Below, piece by piece: positions 45,409 to 54,989 of a stretch of 64,000 nucleotides of DNA. The stretch covers positions 62,001-126,000 of the forward strand of contig CAUYUJ010021670.1 of assembly GCA_963575745.1 (NCBI GenBank), read 5' to 3'. The DNA comes from Prorocentrum cordatum. Lineage: Eukaryota; Sar; Dinophyceae; Prorocentrales; Prorocentraceae. The translations under genes and the position numbers were made by a program. The stretch's first letter is position 1. The number at the start of each line of letters is the position of its first letter. The notes below the pieces were generated by a model. It was not told the origin of the DNA. It worked only from the letters and a program-made list of their open reading frames with translations, and searched no databases.

Positions 45409-48201
45409 GACGGCGCCTTGCTGAAGGCGCTCTGCTGCCTGTATCGTGCACCACGGCGGGCGCGCTGGACAGGGGGCACGAGCAGAGTCAGTCACCCGAA
45501 TGGTACGATCGTGGCTGGATGCAGTGCGGCTACGGGAGTGGCGAAGCTGATGACTCTGTGCCTCCTCAAGCGCCTGGCTGAGGAAACGCCTCCGTGTCGG
45601 GCTCTGAATGTGGTCGATGATTTGACGACGCATATCATCGGAGGCCCCAGGACGGTGGTGGAGAACACGGTCAAGAGTTTCGAGATCGTCACCGCCGAGC
45701 TGGATTCGAGGAAGTTGCCGATCAATTGGGACAAGACTAGATTCATGATGTCCGATCAATCTCAGCTGCCTGCATTGAGACAGGACCCCAGGTGGAAGCT
45801 ATCGGACGACAAGCTGGTCATCGCCCACCGTGACCTCGGCGGCGACTCGCTGGACGGCAGGGCGAGGCGGGTCGGCACGCAGACATCGAGATGTGATGCT
45901 GCCCGCAGCACCGCACGCGCCCTTCGTCAACTGGGGCAAAGTGAAAAGCACAGTAGAGTTTTTCGTGTGGGTGCGCTGGCTAAAGCTGCGTGGGGGTCCC
46001 ACATTTTGGGGATCCCGCCGACCACCCTCCATAAGCTCAGGGTCCAAGCTGCGAGATCCTGGGGCCCTCTTCTTCCTGGCACCTCCCTGGGCTTCAGGTT
46101 TCTTTCGGCTGCCCGCCTCTGGCTCAGGGACCCGCTTTTGGTGGCTGTGTCGTCGGCTGTAAAGGAATTCGTCAGTGTTTGGTGGGCCCGCTCGGTTTCG
46201 AAACCAGTGTTTGAGGCTTGTGTCCAGGATGCCATTGCGGTCCAGGGGAGCAGGGCCCCCTGGGGCCAAGTCCGCCAGCCTGTTGCTGCGCTTTTCCTGC
46301 AGCTGGCTCGGATCCGCTGGAGTTTCGACCTGTCTCGAATGGCCCTGGTTGATGACCTCAACCGTGTGTGGTCTATTGATCGGTTTTCGCCCAAGTTTTT
46401 CACCCTTCTCCTGCGTGGCTCGGTCGTCAGGACTATAGAGCGGGAGGAGCAGTTGAAACAGTTTGATTTCGGGACCTGGAGCGGCCCAATCTTCTGGCAG
46501 CCAATTCATCAGCTCCTTGGGCGGAAGTGTTCAGAGTCGTGGACGAAGTCGCATAAGGCAGCCCTGTCAGCTCTGTGTGCGAATGTGTACTGGAGCCAGC
46601 ACAGAGTGTGCGAGCACAGTCCTGAAGCCCCTGACCAATGCCAGCTTTGTGGAGATGGTAGGGGCACTTTGTACCATCGCAGGTTTCAGTGTGTGGCATT
46701 CGCTCCCTGGCGACGCGAGAACCTGGATCCCGTGGTGGAGAGGGCGGCTCGTGCGATTGGCCATCTCCCCACTTCGGCTGGAGAACTTTTTAGCAGAGGT
46801 CTCTTCCCCAACCCTGCGGCCTGGGTGGAGCGACCCCCCCGCGACCCGCAGGACCCGTGCACCAGGCACTTTCAGTGGCCTCAGGACGGCCCCCTTTTCA
46901 TTCCGGAGGGGGCCCATGTGTTCACGGACGGGTCGGGTTTTGAAGGGGAGCTCACAGGACTCGGGACCGCGGGGTGGGCTGTTGTGGTGCTGGACAGGCT
47001 CGGGAGGACCCTTGCAGCCCTTTTTGGCGTAGTGCCGTTCGGGGAAGCGCCTGGACAACTTGCACGGGATGGCGAGGATTTTGCTGTTCTGATGCTCTCC
47101 CGCCGCTCGGTCCTCGCCTCAGGGGTCTCGCTTCATGTGGACTGTGCGGCCACGGTCGGCTGCCTCCGAAACCTCTCGGGGGCTGCTGGAGCGGCCTCGG
47201 CCCGAGCCCACTGGTGGGCGGAGATTGGGGACCGTTTAGAAGGCGTAGCGGTGCATCAGATCCCGTCTCACTCGTCAATGTTGGATGTCAGGGACGGCCG
47301 TATCACGGAGATGCAGCGTTTCGGGAACTCGGAGGCGGACAGACTCGCCAAGGAAGGAGCTGAACCATTCCGAGTTGCGCGCGAGGACCGCCTGTTTGTG
47401 TCAGGATATGCTGAGTTCGTCCGACGAGTTGGGCTGTACAGTGCCAGGCAGCAGGTAGAATGCAGAGACTTAGCCCTGAACGACCATCAAGGGCTGGAAT
47501 GGCTCAGCTACGTCCTCCTGGACGCGGTCCCTGGCCTCCCCCTTCCTGGTTCGGACCCTGGGGAGGGTGAGCCAAGTGCGGAGTGCGAGGTGCCTCTGGG
47601 TGCGCCAGGTGCGGGGGAGGTCCCTGGCGTCACCCCTGGTGCGAACTCTGGTGAGCCGCCTCCTGAGAACCCCCCGACCCCAGGAGCTTGGCTCCAGCTG
47701 GGACACTCCCTTGAACAGGGCGTGGTTTATGAGTCGGATGGCTGCACGTATCACGATACTATGCTGTGCTGCACGGCGTGTGGTGCTATGGCACATTCCA
47801 GCACGAAACGGGGGAATCTTCGGTTGAGGTGTCGTCCTGTCGCGTCGTGGGGACGGGGGTTCTACCTTGACCGATTTCGTGCTGGACGGTATCCTGCCCA
47901 TCGGAATCCTCGAGGGCTCACGATGGCGTACACGGGGGCCCCCTCTCCTGAGGTTCGCTCGGAGTGGAGGCCCTACTTCGAGGCCTGGTCCCTGGGCCGC
48001 GACCGCCCGCCGAGAGTTGCTCGGGGGGCCCAGCCCTCGCGCGGCGGGGGTCCCGCCGCAGACCGTGTGCGAGGACTCGCACTGCTCGGCCTGTCGAGGG
48101 CGGAAGTCGTGGAGCTAGGGGCCGAGGTCGAGGCCAGGCGCTGCAGAGGTGAACTCCCCGTGGAGGAGGAGGACCTCTTCGGCTGCCTTGGCCCCTCCTA
48201 A
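45409..48201 (+). CDS. 5'-truncated LINE with partial RT, RNase H and Cys-rich C-terminus
   Basis: An unbroken frame continues from the CTC tract to the TAA at 48199-48201, about 930 codons. It starts inside RT: NGTIVAGCSAATGVAKLMTL is RT block B, and CRALNVVDDLTTHIIGG is block C with the paired aspartates. The thumb follows, then the zinc knuckle CQLCGDGRGTLYHRRFQC. RNase H follows with HVFTDGSGF (about 46917), HVDCAATVGCL, VHQIPSHSSM and FGNSEADRLAKEGA, and finally a Cys cluster (CCTACGAMAH...LRCRP). The endonuclease and the RT fingers are missing, so it cannot move by itself. The intact frame implies a recent insertion. The frame upstream of 45409 is microsatellite translation, not protein. 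Confidence 0.9.
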   Translation, partial: DGALLKALCCLYRAPRRARWTGGTSRVSHPNGTIVAGCSAATGVAKLMTLCLLKRLAEETPPCRALNVVDDLTTHIIGGPRTVVENTVKSFEIVTAELDSRKLPINWDKTRFMMSDQSQLPALRQDPRWKLSDDKLVIAHRDLGGDSLDGRARRVGTQTSRCDAARSTARALRQLGQSEKHSRVFRVGALAKAAWGSHILGIPPTTLHKLRVQAARSWGPLLPGTSLGFRFLSAARLWLRDPLLVAVSSAVKEFVSVWWARSVSKPVFEACVQDAIAVQGSRAPWGQVRQPVAALFLQLARIRWSFDLSRMALVDDLNRVWSIDRFSPKFFTLLLRGSVVRTIEREEQLKQFDFGTWSGPIFWQPIHQLLGRKCSESWTKSHKAALSALCANVYWSQHRVCEHSPEAPDQCQLCGDGRGTLYHRRFQCVAFAPWRRENLDPVVERAARAIGHLPTSAGELFSRGLFPNPAAWVERPPRDPQDPCTRHFQWPQDGPLFIPEGAHVFTDGSGFEGELTGLGTAGWAVVVLDRLGRTLAALFGVVPFGEAPGQLARDGEDFAVLMLSRRSVLASGVSLHVDCAATVGCLRNLSGAAGAASARAHWWAEIGDRLEGVAVHQIPSHSSMLDVRDGRITEMQRFGNSEADRLAKEGAEPFRVAREDRLFVSGYAEFVRRVGLYSARQQVECRDLALNDHQGLEWLSYVLLDAVPGLPLPGSDPGEGEPSAECEVPLGAPGAGEVPGVTPGANSGEPPPENPPTPGAWLQLGHSLEQGVVYESDGCTYHDTMLCCTACGAMAHSSTKRGNLRLRCRPVASWGRGFYLDRFRAGRYPAHRNPRGLTMAYTGAPSPEVRSEWRPYFEAWSLGRDRPPRVARGAQPSRGGGPAADRVRGLALLGLSRAEVVELGAEVEARRCRGELPVEEEDLFGCLGPS

Positions 48202-48261
48202 CTCGTTTGTTTTTGTTGCATGTGAATTGGGTCACTCCCTTCGTGGTCGTGGGCGTCCTCT

Positions 48262-48267
48262 TCCTCC

Positions 48268-48300
<33 letters not shown>

Positions 48301-48418
48301 TTCTCCTCTTCCTCCTCCTCCTCCTCCCCCTTGTCATCCTCCCCCTTCTCCTCCCCCTCCCCCTCCCCCTCCTCCTCACCCCCCCCCCTGCCCCTCCTCC
48401 CCCTCCCACTCCCCGTCC
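48262..48418 (+). repeat. CTC/CCCCT microsatellite between LINE 2 and the methyltransferase
   Basis: CTC units grading into CCCCCTCC-type pyrimidine sequence, starting about 60 bp after the LINE stop codon. The first AG after it (48423-48424) lies 41 bp before the methyltransferase ATG. In dinoflagellates a polypyrimidine tract then AG would suit spliced-leader addition, so it may also serve the next gene; that is inference. Confidence 0.9.
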
Positions 48419-48465
48419 CCGAAGCGGCTCCGGCTCGAGCGAGGGCTGGCGCGGGCTTGCCTGCC

Positions 48466-49401
48466 ATGCGCGCCAGCGACCCGCCGGCAGGGCGTCCGCG
48501 GCGACCTCCCTTCTACGGCACGGGGCAGGCGGGGGACGGCCGCGAGGCGGACGCTTTCGCGCACGTGCTCCGGGCGGCTCCCGCGGGAGACCCCGAGGCG
48601 GTGGTGAGGGCGTTCGAGGACTTCCACGCCGCCCAGAGGCCCCTGTACCACATCGGCCCCGAGAAAGGCATGTGGCTGGACCGCGCGGTGCTCGCGAAGG
48701 CACCCGCGATGGCGCTGGAGGTGGGAGCCTACCTGGGCTACTCCGCGGTGCGCATTGCCCGGCTGCTTCCCTGCGGCGCCCGCCTGCACAGCGTCGAGGA
48801 GAGCACCGAGAACGCGAGGCTGGCAGAGGAGGTTGTGGCGCATGCGGGCCTCTCGGGCCGCGTCGTCGTGCTCCGAGGCACGGTCTTGGACCTGCGCTCG
48901 GCCTTGGAGCCCTGCGGGAGGTTTGACTTCGTCTTCCTGGACCACAAGAAGTCGCTGTACCTCGAGGAGCTGCAGCGGCTGCAGTCGTGGGGCCTGATTG
49001 GGCCCGGCACCGTCGTCGCGGCCGACAACATCGGGGGTTGCCCCAGGGTAGATTGCCGGAGGGTGAACTGCGGCTGCGCCTACGTCAGACACTTGCGGGC
49101 TGCCCAGGGCATCCACACTGAGAACTTCTGGGGGCTGCGAGACGGCCTCGAGGTGTCCAGCATCCAGGACCACATCGAAGCCGAGTCGCTGGCAAAGGAA
49201 CGCACCGAGGCCAGCTGCGCCCAGCTGGAGAGTGGTGCGCCCCGGAAGTGCCAAGGGCCACCCGGCCCGCGCGGCGCGGGTGCTGGCGCTGCCGCGTACG
49301 AGTGCTGGCAGGGCATCGGCCTGCCGGTCGTCTGTGGCGCCCCCCTCCGCCTGGGGAGCCCGCCGCCCTGCGCGGCGCCGGCAGGCACGCGCCAGGCTTG
49401 A
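48466..49401 (+). CDS. Catechol O-methyltransferase-like SAM-dependent methyltransferase
   Basis: A 311-residue single-exon protein. It should transfer the methyl group of S-adenosylmethionine to a hydroxyl of a catechol-like substrate in a Mg2+-dependent reaction. LEVGAYLGYSAVRIARLL (about residues 84-101) is the SAM loop, close to the GAYCGYSAVRMAR of animal COMT. HSVEEST supplies the acidic residue for the ribose. VFLDHKKSLYLEEL (156-169) has the metal Asp159 and a Lys162 in the position of the catalytic lysine, and AADNIGG (186-192) has the Asp-Asn metal pair. An insertion rich in Cys (GGCPRVDCRRVNCGC) follows, and the last 80 residues are a low-complexity extension beyond the family's usual end. 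The ATG at 48466 is the first in frame after the CTC tract. The frame is intact with strong third-position GC. The natural substrate is unknown. Confidence 0.88.
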   Translation: MRASDPPAGRPRRPPFYGTGQAGDGREADAFAHVLRAAPAGDPEAVVRAFEDFHAAQRPLYHIGPEKGMWLDRAVLAKAPAMALEVGAYLGYSAVRIARLLPCGARLHSVEESTENARLAEEVVAHAGLSGRVVVLRGTVLDLRSALEPCGRFDFVFLDHKKSLYLEELQRLQSWGLIGPGTVVAADNIGGCPRVDCRRVNCGCAYVRHLRAAQGIHTENFWGLRDGLEVSSIQDHIEAESLAKERTEASCAQLESGAPRKCQGPPGPRGAGAGAAAYECWQGIGLPVVCGAPLRLGSPPPCAAPAGTRQA

Positions 49402-49431
49402 TGGGCCCATTTCCCACCACCACTACCGGAG

Positions 49432-49712
49432 AGGGAGGAGGAGGAGGAGGAGGAGGAGGAGGAGGAGGAGGAGGAGGAGGAGGAGGAAAAGGAGGGAGGA
49501 AGGAGGAGAGGAGGAGGAGGAGGAGAGGAGGAGGAGGAGGGGGAGGGGGAGGAGGAGGAGGAGGAGGAGGAGGAGGAGGAGGAGGAGGAGGAGGGGGAGG
49601 AGGAGGAGGAGGAGGAGGAGGAGGAGGAGGAGGAGGAGGAGGAGGAGGAGGAGGAGGGAGGAGGGGAGGAGGAGGAGGAGGAGGAGGAGGAGGAGGAGGA
49701 GGAGGACGAAAA
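49432..49712 (+). repeat. GGA microsatellite
   Basis: About 280 bp of GGA with occasional AAA and GGG variants; it makes polyglycine and polyarginine frames that are artefacts. Confidence 0.97.
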
Positions 49713-49890
49713 AGAACAATAACAATAATAATAATAAGCATAATAATAATCATAAGAAGCATAAGAAGAATAATAAGAATAATAATAATAATAATAAGAA
49801 TAGTAATAATAATAATCAAACGAATCATAATAATGAGAAGAAGAATGATAATAATACTAAGCAGAAGAAGAAGAGGAGGAGGAGGAGGGC
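49713..49890 (+). repeat. AAT/AAG-type repeat
   Basis: AATAATAAT with CATAAG variants, ending in AAGAAGAAG then GGAGGA at about 49888. Confidence 0.93.
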
Positions 49891-49931
49891 CTCCTCATCC
49901 TCCCTTCCCCCACGTCCTACATATACGGTAG

Positions 49932-50329
49932 TGGCGGTGGAGAATTTGCCCATCGAGGACCTGCCGACCAGCCCCGCGGCGCCGGAGCCCGCGGCCGCCC
50001 GCTGCCCGGGCGGGGCCCCGCGGGAACCCGAGAACGAGGCGGCGGCGGCCGCGGCCAGGGCCGCCTTCTGCGGCGTCTTCGCGGCGCCTGCCGTGGCTCC
50101 CGCCCCGGCGCCGCGGCGCGAGGAGCTCGCCGCCGTGCCGGGGGCCTTCCTCGTGCGCGGCGCCCTCTCCGAGGCGGAGGCCGCCGGCATGGCCGAGGCC
50201 GTGCGCCTGGCGCACGGCGGGCGCGCGCCGAGGGCGCCGGCGGAGCAGCGGCGCGGCTCGCAGCACCACCGCGCCGTGCACGTGCCGGCGGCGGCCCTGG
50301 CGCCTCTGTGCGAGCTCGGCGGTTCCCAG
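49932..50329 (+). CDS. 2-oxoglutarate/Fe(II) oxygenase, first visible exon
   Basis: Acceptor TACGGTAG at 49931 after a pyrimidine-rich stretch. The exon encodes an Ala/Pro-rich leader, then RREELAAVPGAFLVRGALSE and AEAAGMAEAVRLAH, the opening of a prolyl-4-hydroxylase-like 2OG oxygenase domain, then GSQHHRAVHVPAAALAPLC. The phase of the next exon requires a phase-0 donor. No GT fits; GA at 50330 (after SQ) or GA at 50312 (after APLC) would, and GA-AG introns have been reported in dinoflagellates. The 3' edge is therefore provisional. GC at third positions is almost complete. Earlier exons or the start codon were not identified. Confidence 0.68.
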
Positions 50330-50378
50330 GATGGGGCCCTGCGGGAGGGGGCCCTCGGCAGGGGAACGAAGAAGAGCG

Positions 50379-50542
50379 ACATCATCATCAAAGCTCCGAG
50401 GTCCGCGCGGATTTCGCGGATCGGCGCTTGACCCCCCTCCCTGGCGACCGGAGCGCGCCAGGGGCGGCGCCGGAGGCGCCGCCAGGGGGGTCCTGCATGG
50501 ATCCGAGAAGTCTGCGCGGACCTCCGAGTTGTTATGCTTATG
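50379..50542. repeat. Short inverted-repeat element, family B (copy B3)
   Basis: GCTCCGAGGTCCGCGCGGAT on the left pairs with GTCTGCGCGGACCTCCGAG-type sequence on the right, with the outer TTATGCTTATG end shared with B2. It lies inside the first oxygenase intron, about 50 bp after the exon. Confidence 0.78.
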
Positions 50543-50886
50543 CCTGTCTTCGCTCCCCTAAAACAGCGGCCTCCAAGGATGGGGCCTCGCGGGGTGGGGC
50601 CCTCGGGACGAGCGGCCGCGAGACTGCGTGTGGCGCCGAACGGCCGCTGCGAGGGCCCCCCCCCACTCTCCCGGGTCCGGGTTACTGGCAACGATCGTGC
50701 GCGGGTGGGGTGGGGGGAGCCTGGACCCCCCCCAGACATGCTGGCGCTCGCTCGCATACTGCACATGGCCGATCACCGCGCACCCGCGCCCCGACGTGTG
50801 CCCCATCCCGCCCAATCGTTGCAATTAACTACCTCGGCCCCCCCCCCCCACTTCGTGGGTAACGAGCGTTACCAGGAATGATAAAC

Positions 50887-51070
50887 CCAGACATGATCGC
50901 GACGTAAGGAAATCAGGACGGGAGGTTTTTGGTCATTTTCGGCCTCGGGGGACCCTCGCCAGGCCTCAGGACCCTCAAAACACAACTCAGGATGAAAAAC
51001 GGATCCCAGAAAACAGGTCGGGACTTCCAGGGGCCCCGTCCTGAAAAAATCAAGACGTCGCATGTCTAGG
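50887..51070 (+). repeat. Short inverted-repeat element, family A (copy Ac)
   Basis: CCAGACATGATCGCGACGTA at the left end and AAGACGTCGCATGTCTAGG at the right end. Internal blocks GTCATTTTCGGCCTCGGGGG and GGGACTTCCAGGGGCCCCGT are shared with the other copies. It lies in the first oxygenase intron. No clear target duplication. Confidence 0.86.
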
Positions 51071-51071
51071 A

Positions 51072-51660
51072 AAGCAATATCCTGAGACAGTGACGGTTCA
51101 GCTTGGGAACCCTCTTCGCTCCCCATGGCAGGGTCCATACCGATCCGATCGATCCGAGTCAATATCGGTCTCGGCCATCTCGGCCCGATTCGCTTGCGAT
51201 ATTCCGACGATCCGATGCGGCTGACGCTTGAATGGCATTGTTGTGCGGCTTTGCGCTTCCGATCCGATTCGATCTCGTCTCCGTGCTGATGCACCCCGAT
51301 CCCACGCGCACTCCGATTCCATCCGATTGCCCAAGTCGACGCTGGAGAGCCCCAGCTCTGAGGTCGAACACTTGCTTAATCTGACTACATCCCGCCTAGT
51401 CCCGGGCCTAGTCCTGCCTGATCCCGGGCTTCATACGGCCTCATCCGGCTCAATGGCCTCTCAGTTGGGCACCCTCGATTGTATTGCCCTTAGGGCCCCA
51501 GAGTTCTACCAAGAACCAATCGACACCACCCAAGCTACGACCCGCTGGGTCGTAGGCGGGTCTGAGGTGGGGTGGTGTCCCAAGTGGGTCGCAGGCTTGG
51601 ACGGGCGTAGGTGAGCGAGCGCCTAAACTGTCAGCATCGCTGGGTCGTGTGTGGGGTAGT
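51072..51660. other. Intron sequence, nothing recognised
   Basis: Contains clustered CCGATCCGAT- and ATTCCGATCC-type short motifs (51140-51330) but no exon or element. Confidence 0.5.
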
Positions 51661-51668
51661 GTCGCTTC

Positions 51669-51856
51669 CCAAACGTGCGACTTCCTGATTTTTTTGAGGA
51701 CGGGGTCCCTGGAAGTCCCGACCCTTTCCCTGGGACCGGTTTGTCATCCTGTGTCGTTTTTCGACGCTACCGAGGCCCAGCGGGGGCCCACCGAGGCCGA
51801 AACTTGCCAAAAACCTCCCGTACCCATTTTTGTTGGTCGACGCGATCATGTCTGGG
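51669..51856 (-). repeat. Short inverted-repeat element, family A (copy Ad)
   Basis: Reverse orientation: CCAAACGTGCGACTTCCTG at the left, GACGCGATCATGTCTGGG at the right. GCTTC lies next to both ends and may be a 5-bp target duplication. It ends 28 bp before the acceptor of the next oxygenase exon. Confidence 0.84.
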
Positions 51857-51883
51857 TTGGCTTCTGGTCCACAGAGCTCGCAG

Positions 51884-52011
51884 GGCCCTCCTATCCTGGA
51901 GCCCGCCGACGAGCGGCTGCGGCCGCTGCTGCCCTCGGCGGCCGGGCCCAGCCGCGAGGGCGCGCGGGCCGCGCTCGCGCCGCCGGGCGCGGAGGTGGCC
52001 ACGTTCCTGCG
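51884..52011 (+). CDS. 2-oxoglutarate/Fe(II) oxygenase, middle exon
   Basis: GPPILEPADERLRPLLPSAA, then GPSREGARAALAPPGAEVAT and FL, with G/C at almost every third position. ERLRPLLP is the helix that precedes the core in prolyl-4-hydroxylase-like enzymes. The acceptor is AG at 51882-51883 (or the in-phase AG at 51912-51913), and the donor is GT at 52012. The exon ends in phase 2, so joining to 57108 makes Arg and reads FLRCYRYLPGD without a break. That phase match and the sense of the joined protein are the main support. Confidence 0.78.
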
Positions 52012-52091
52012 GTGCTCCTGGGGGGCAGCGTTGGGGATGGGAGGGCTCGGAGGGTGCTCCGGGGGGGGGGGTCTTTCCATCCCCGTCCCCA

Positions 52092-52277
52092 GCCCCAGAC
52101 ATGCTCGCGACGTAGAACCACTCGGGACGGACGGTTTTTTGACCGTCCCGGCCTCGGGAGGCCCTCGTGGGGCCTCGGGACCGCCAAAACACAACTCGGA
52201 TGAAAAACCGGTCCCAGGGAACGGGTCGGGACTTCCAGGGACCCCGTCCTGAAAAAATCAGGACGTCGCATGTTTGG
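52092..52277 (+). repeat. Short inverted-repeat element, family A (copy Ae), with TSD
   Basis: CCCAGACATGCTCGCGACGT at the left, GGACGTCGCATGTTTGG at the right. The 7-bp GTCCCCA flanks both sides (52085-52091 and 52278-52284). It lies about 80 bp inside the second oxygenase intron. Confidence 0.86.
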
Positions 52278-52760
52278 GTCCCCATGCCCATTCTCATCCC
52301 GAGCCCCACCATCCCACCACCCCAGTTAGGGATGTGCCCCTTGAAACCCGAAAAGGACAGCCTGCATCCGCACCTAGGGGGGTCAATGAGCCATGGGGGC
52401 CCAGGCCACGCCAGTGGGGAGATGGCTCTTTCGTAGAATCTTCGAAGCAACGTATATATTGTTCGCAGATATGCGACGCGTCGATGTCTTGTATGTAGGT
52501 CCGATGAAATTCAAATGCTCGTGTATCCATTTCTGTGGTCAACCTCCTGCAGCCAGGACGCTGAAATAAGGACCGCTCTGGGTTCGGGAGGGGCTCGCTG
52601 TTCCTCGGGCAAGTGTGTGGTTGTGCCTCTAGCTCTCCTTGTGCACCTGGACGCGTGTGGCCCCAAACAGGGGTGATGTTCCTCATCCAGCGCTCCTTGT
52701 TTCGGCAGCTCTTCTGTGCTCGAAGCGTTTTAGGGAGGGAAGTCGAACACCAAATCAAGA

Positions 52761-52898
52761 GATAATCGTAGACTGTGTGTGGTCAGTGCAGATTTCTTGG
52801 ATCTGCGCTGAGACCCCCTGGCGCGCTCCGTGCGTCAGGGAGGAGGGTCCAGCTCAGATCCAAGAAATCCGCGAGGATCGTCAACAGTTTATGATTAT
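52761..52898. repeat. Short inverted-repeat element, family B (copy B4)
   Basis: GATAATCGTAGACTGTGTGT at the left; the reverse complement of the right end is ATAATCATAAACTGTTGACG. Inner arms CAGATTTCTTGGATCTG and CAGATCCAAGAAATC pair well. It lies only 8 bp from the target duplication of the C2 element. Confidence 0.8.
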
Positions 52899-52910
52899 AC
52901 CGTGCGTTAG

Positions 52911-53096
52911 TCGGGCCGCATGAAACACTAGGATAGGGAAAGGGGGGATTACGACATCTGCTGCGTGCATCTGGTTTCCGCCTCGCTGCGGGGCCCACTC
53001 CTCGATACATGGGCGTCTCCCGGCGCCAGGAGGCCCCGGGAAAGCCAGGTGCGTGAGCTGACTCTCTCTCTTATCCTACCCTTTCGTCCGCCCCGA
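52911..53096. repeat. Short inverted-repeat element, family C (copy C2)
   Basis: Ends TCGGGCCGC and CGTCCGCCCCGA are inverted relatives of the intact C3 ends. GTTAG (52906-52910) and GTTAA (53097-53101) look like a 5-bp target duplication with one change. The internal CTCGATACATGGGCG matches C1 and C3. Confidence 0.75.
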
Positions 53097-53445
53097 GTTA
53101 ACCGTCGGTCGTCGAAAGTATGTACTTTCAGACTGCCAGGTCCCAATCTACTCCAAGAGCCTTCCGGCTTGAAGAACCGATCTGTTTTCGCTGTGTGCCG
53201 TACTTCTCTTGGAGGGCCCGAACCCAATCCATTTGATCCCTCTTCCTACATGCTTCATGATTTCACCCAAGGGGGGAAGGGCTCTCAGGGTGTGTGCTTC
53301 GGGGGCAGCACTTTGCTCGTCCGCGGGCGCGTTCGTCCCCCCGCTCGGCCGGGGGCCCCCTTTGGGGAGGGCAGGTGCGCGTGGCCCCAGCCTGGTCGCC
53401 CGAGCGCGCGTGTCGCAGCAGGGGGAGAGCCGGGGGCAGCCAAGA

Positions 53446-53639
53446 TCGGGTCGGGCGAAAGGGGGGGATTGGGAAAGGGGGGGGTTCGAAATTTGCTGCA
53501 TGCAGCTGGTCTCGGCCTCACCGAGGGGCCCATTCCTCGATACATGGCCGCCTCCGGCGCCGGGAGGCCGGGAAAATCAGCTACGTGAGCTGATTCTCAA
53601 ACCCCCCCCTTTGCTATCCCCCCCTTTCGCCCGACCCGA
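53446..53639. repeat. Short inverted-repeat element, family C (copy C3), perfect TIR and TSD
   Basis: The first 24 bp, beginning TCGGGTCGGGCGAAAGGGGG, are exactly repeated in inverted orientation at the right end. CAAGA flanks both sides (53441-53445 and 53640-53644). Length is 194 bp with no ORF. This is the clearest transposon structure in the window. Confidence 0.92.
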
Positions 53640-54239
53640 CAAGAGGGTGGCGATGACCACCCGTCGGTCGTTGAGAGTAGGTATTTCTTATGGCGCCAAC
53701 ATCGCAGAGCGGATTTCGCTCGGAGGACGATGGAATGGGCCCGGAGTGTCCCGGGGAATTTCGTTCTGGATTTCGAGGTAAATTTCGTGCGGATTTCTGT
53801 TGGTCAGGAATGAAGACTAAAACAAGTCCACGCGAAATTGATTTCGTGTTTCACTCGCCGTTTCGAGATTTTGCGTTGACAGGAATCCACGCACACATCG
53901 GTTGCAGCACGTCTGCAAGGTCGGTGCAATGATATTTTTGGATTCCCAGATCCCAATCTGCTTCATTCGCCTTTCTACTTCGAGAGCCGATCTGGTTCTG
54001 CTGTGTGTAGTTCTTCCCTGGGAGGGTCTGAGCCCAATCTACTTGATCCGCCTTCCCACTTCATGTGTTCACCTATTTCTTTCGACCGACGTGTAGGGGG
54101 GCGGGCGTCATGGCCAGCGCCATGAGATCTCCCACGATTCCATGGCGCCTCTCCTTAGTCATTGGCTGACGCCGCACCGGCGACCCCTTGGGACGGCAGT
54201 AAGAGTGAAAAACGGAATTTGCGGAACGATTTCTGGGGA

Positions 54240-54885
54240 CTCTTGGGGTTTCAGTTTCTTGGGATTTCGTCGGGGGCGGTTGGCGGATCGCCGCTCTGCT
54301 CTTGGGCTTCTCGGGGCTCTCCTGGCAGCACTTTTGAGGCCTTTTGGGGGCCGTTTTGAGGCCTCTAGGCTCTAGGAGCCTCTTTTGGACCTCTCGGGAG
54401 CCTCGTGGGAGCCTCTTCGGGGCCGATTGGCGCTTCCTCATGTTTTTTCGGAGCCGAGTGCTCGAAATATTCATTCGGGTTCCCCTCTGGGCCTCCTCTT
54501 GGGGCCGTCCTGGGGCCCTCCTGGGTCGTTTTGGTAGCTTCTGGGGCCGTCTTGGGGCCCTCTTGGGCCGTCTCGGAGCCCTCTTGGGGACCTCTTGGGC
54601 TATCTTGGGTCGATCTTAAAGGCCTCTTGGGCCGTTGTGGGCCTCGTGGAAGCCCAAGACGCGAATGTGTTAAAACATACGTGTTCCCTGGGGAATGGGA
54701 CGAGTTTTGCTTCTGGATGGCCTCTGGGGACGCCTCTTGGTGGCTTCTTGGAGCGTCTTGGGAGCTTCTGGGGCCGTCTGGAGGCGATCTTGGGCGTCTT
54801 GGAGCCATCTTTTGGCGACTCGTAGCCCACTTGGACCGTCCAGGGGGCCTTTTGGGGCCCTCTTGGCTAGTTTTGGGACCCCTTG
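54240..54885 (+). repeat. G/T-rich CTCTTGGGGC-type degenerate repeat
   Basis: Irregular repeats of CCTCTTGGGGCCGTCTTGGG within the oxygenase intron. A family D right end (CCCCCTGTAGAAGGACATGC) follows at about 54952. Confidence 0.78.
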
Positions 54886-54989
54886 AGGCTCCAAGGGTGC
54901 GGCTGACACCTTTGCCCCCCCTCTTTTTCAATACTTTTTCTGTTTCGCTCAAGATCCCCCTGTAGAAGGACATGCCCGACCTAATTCTT

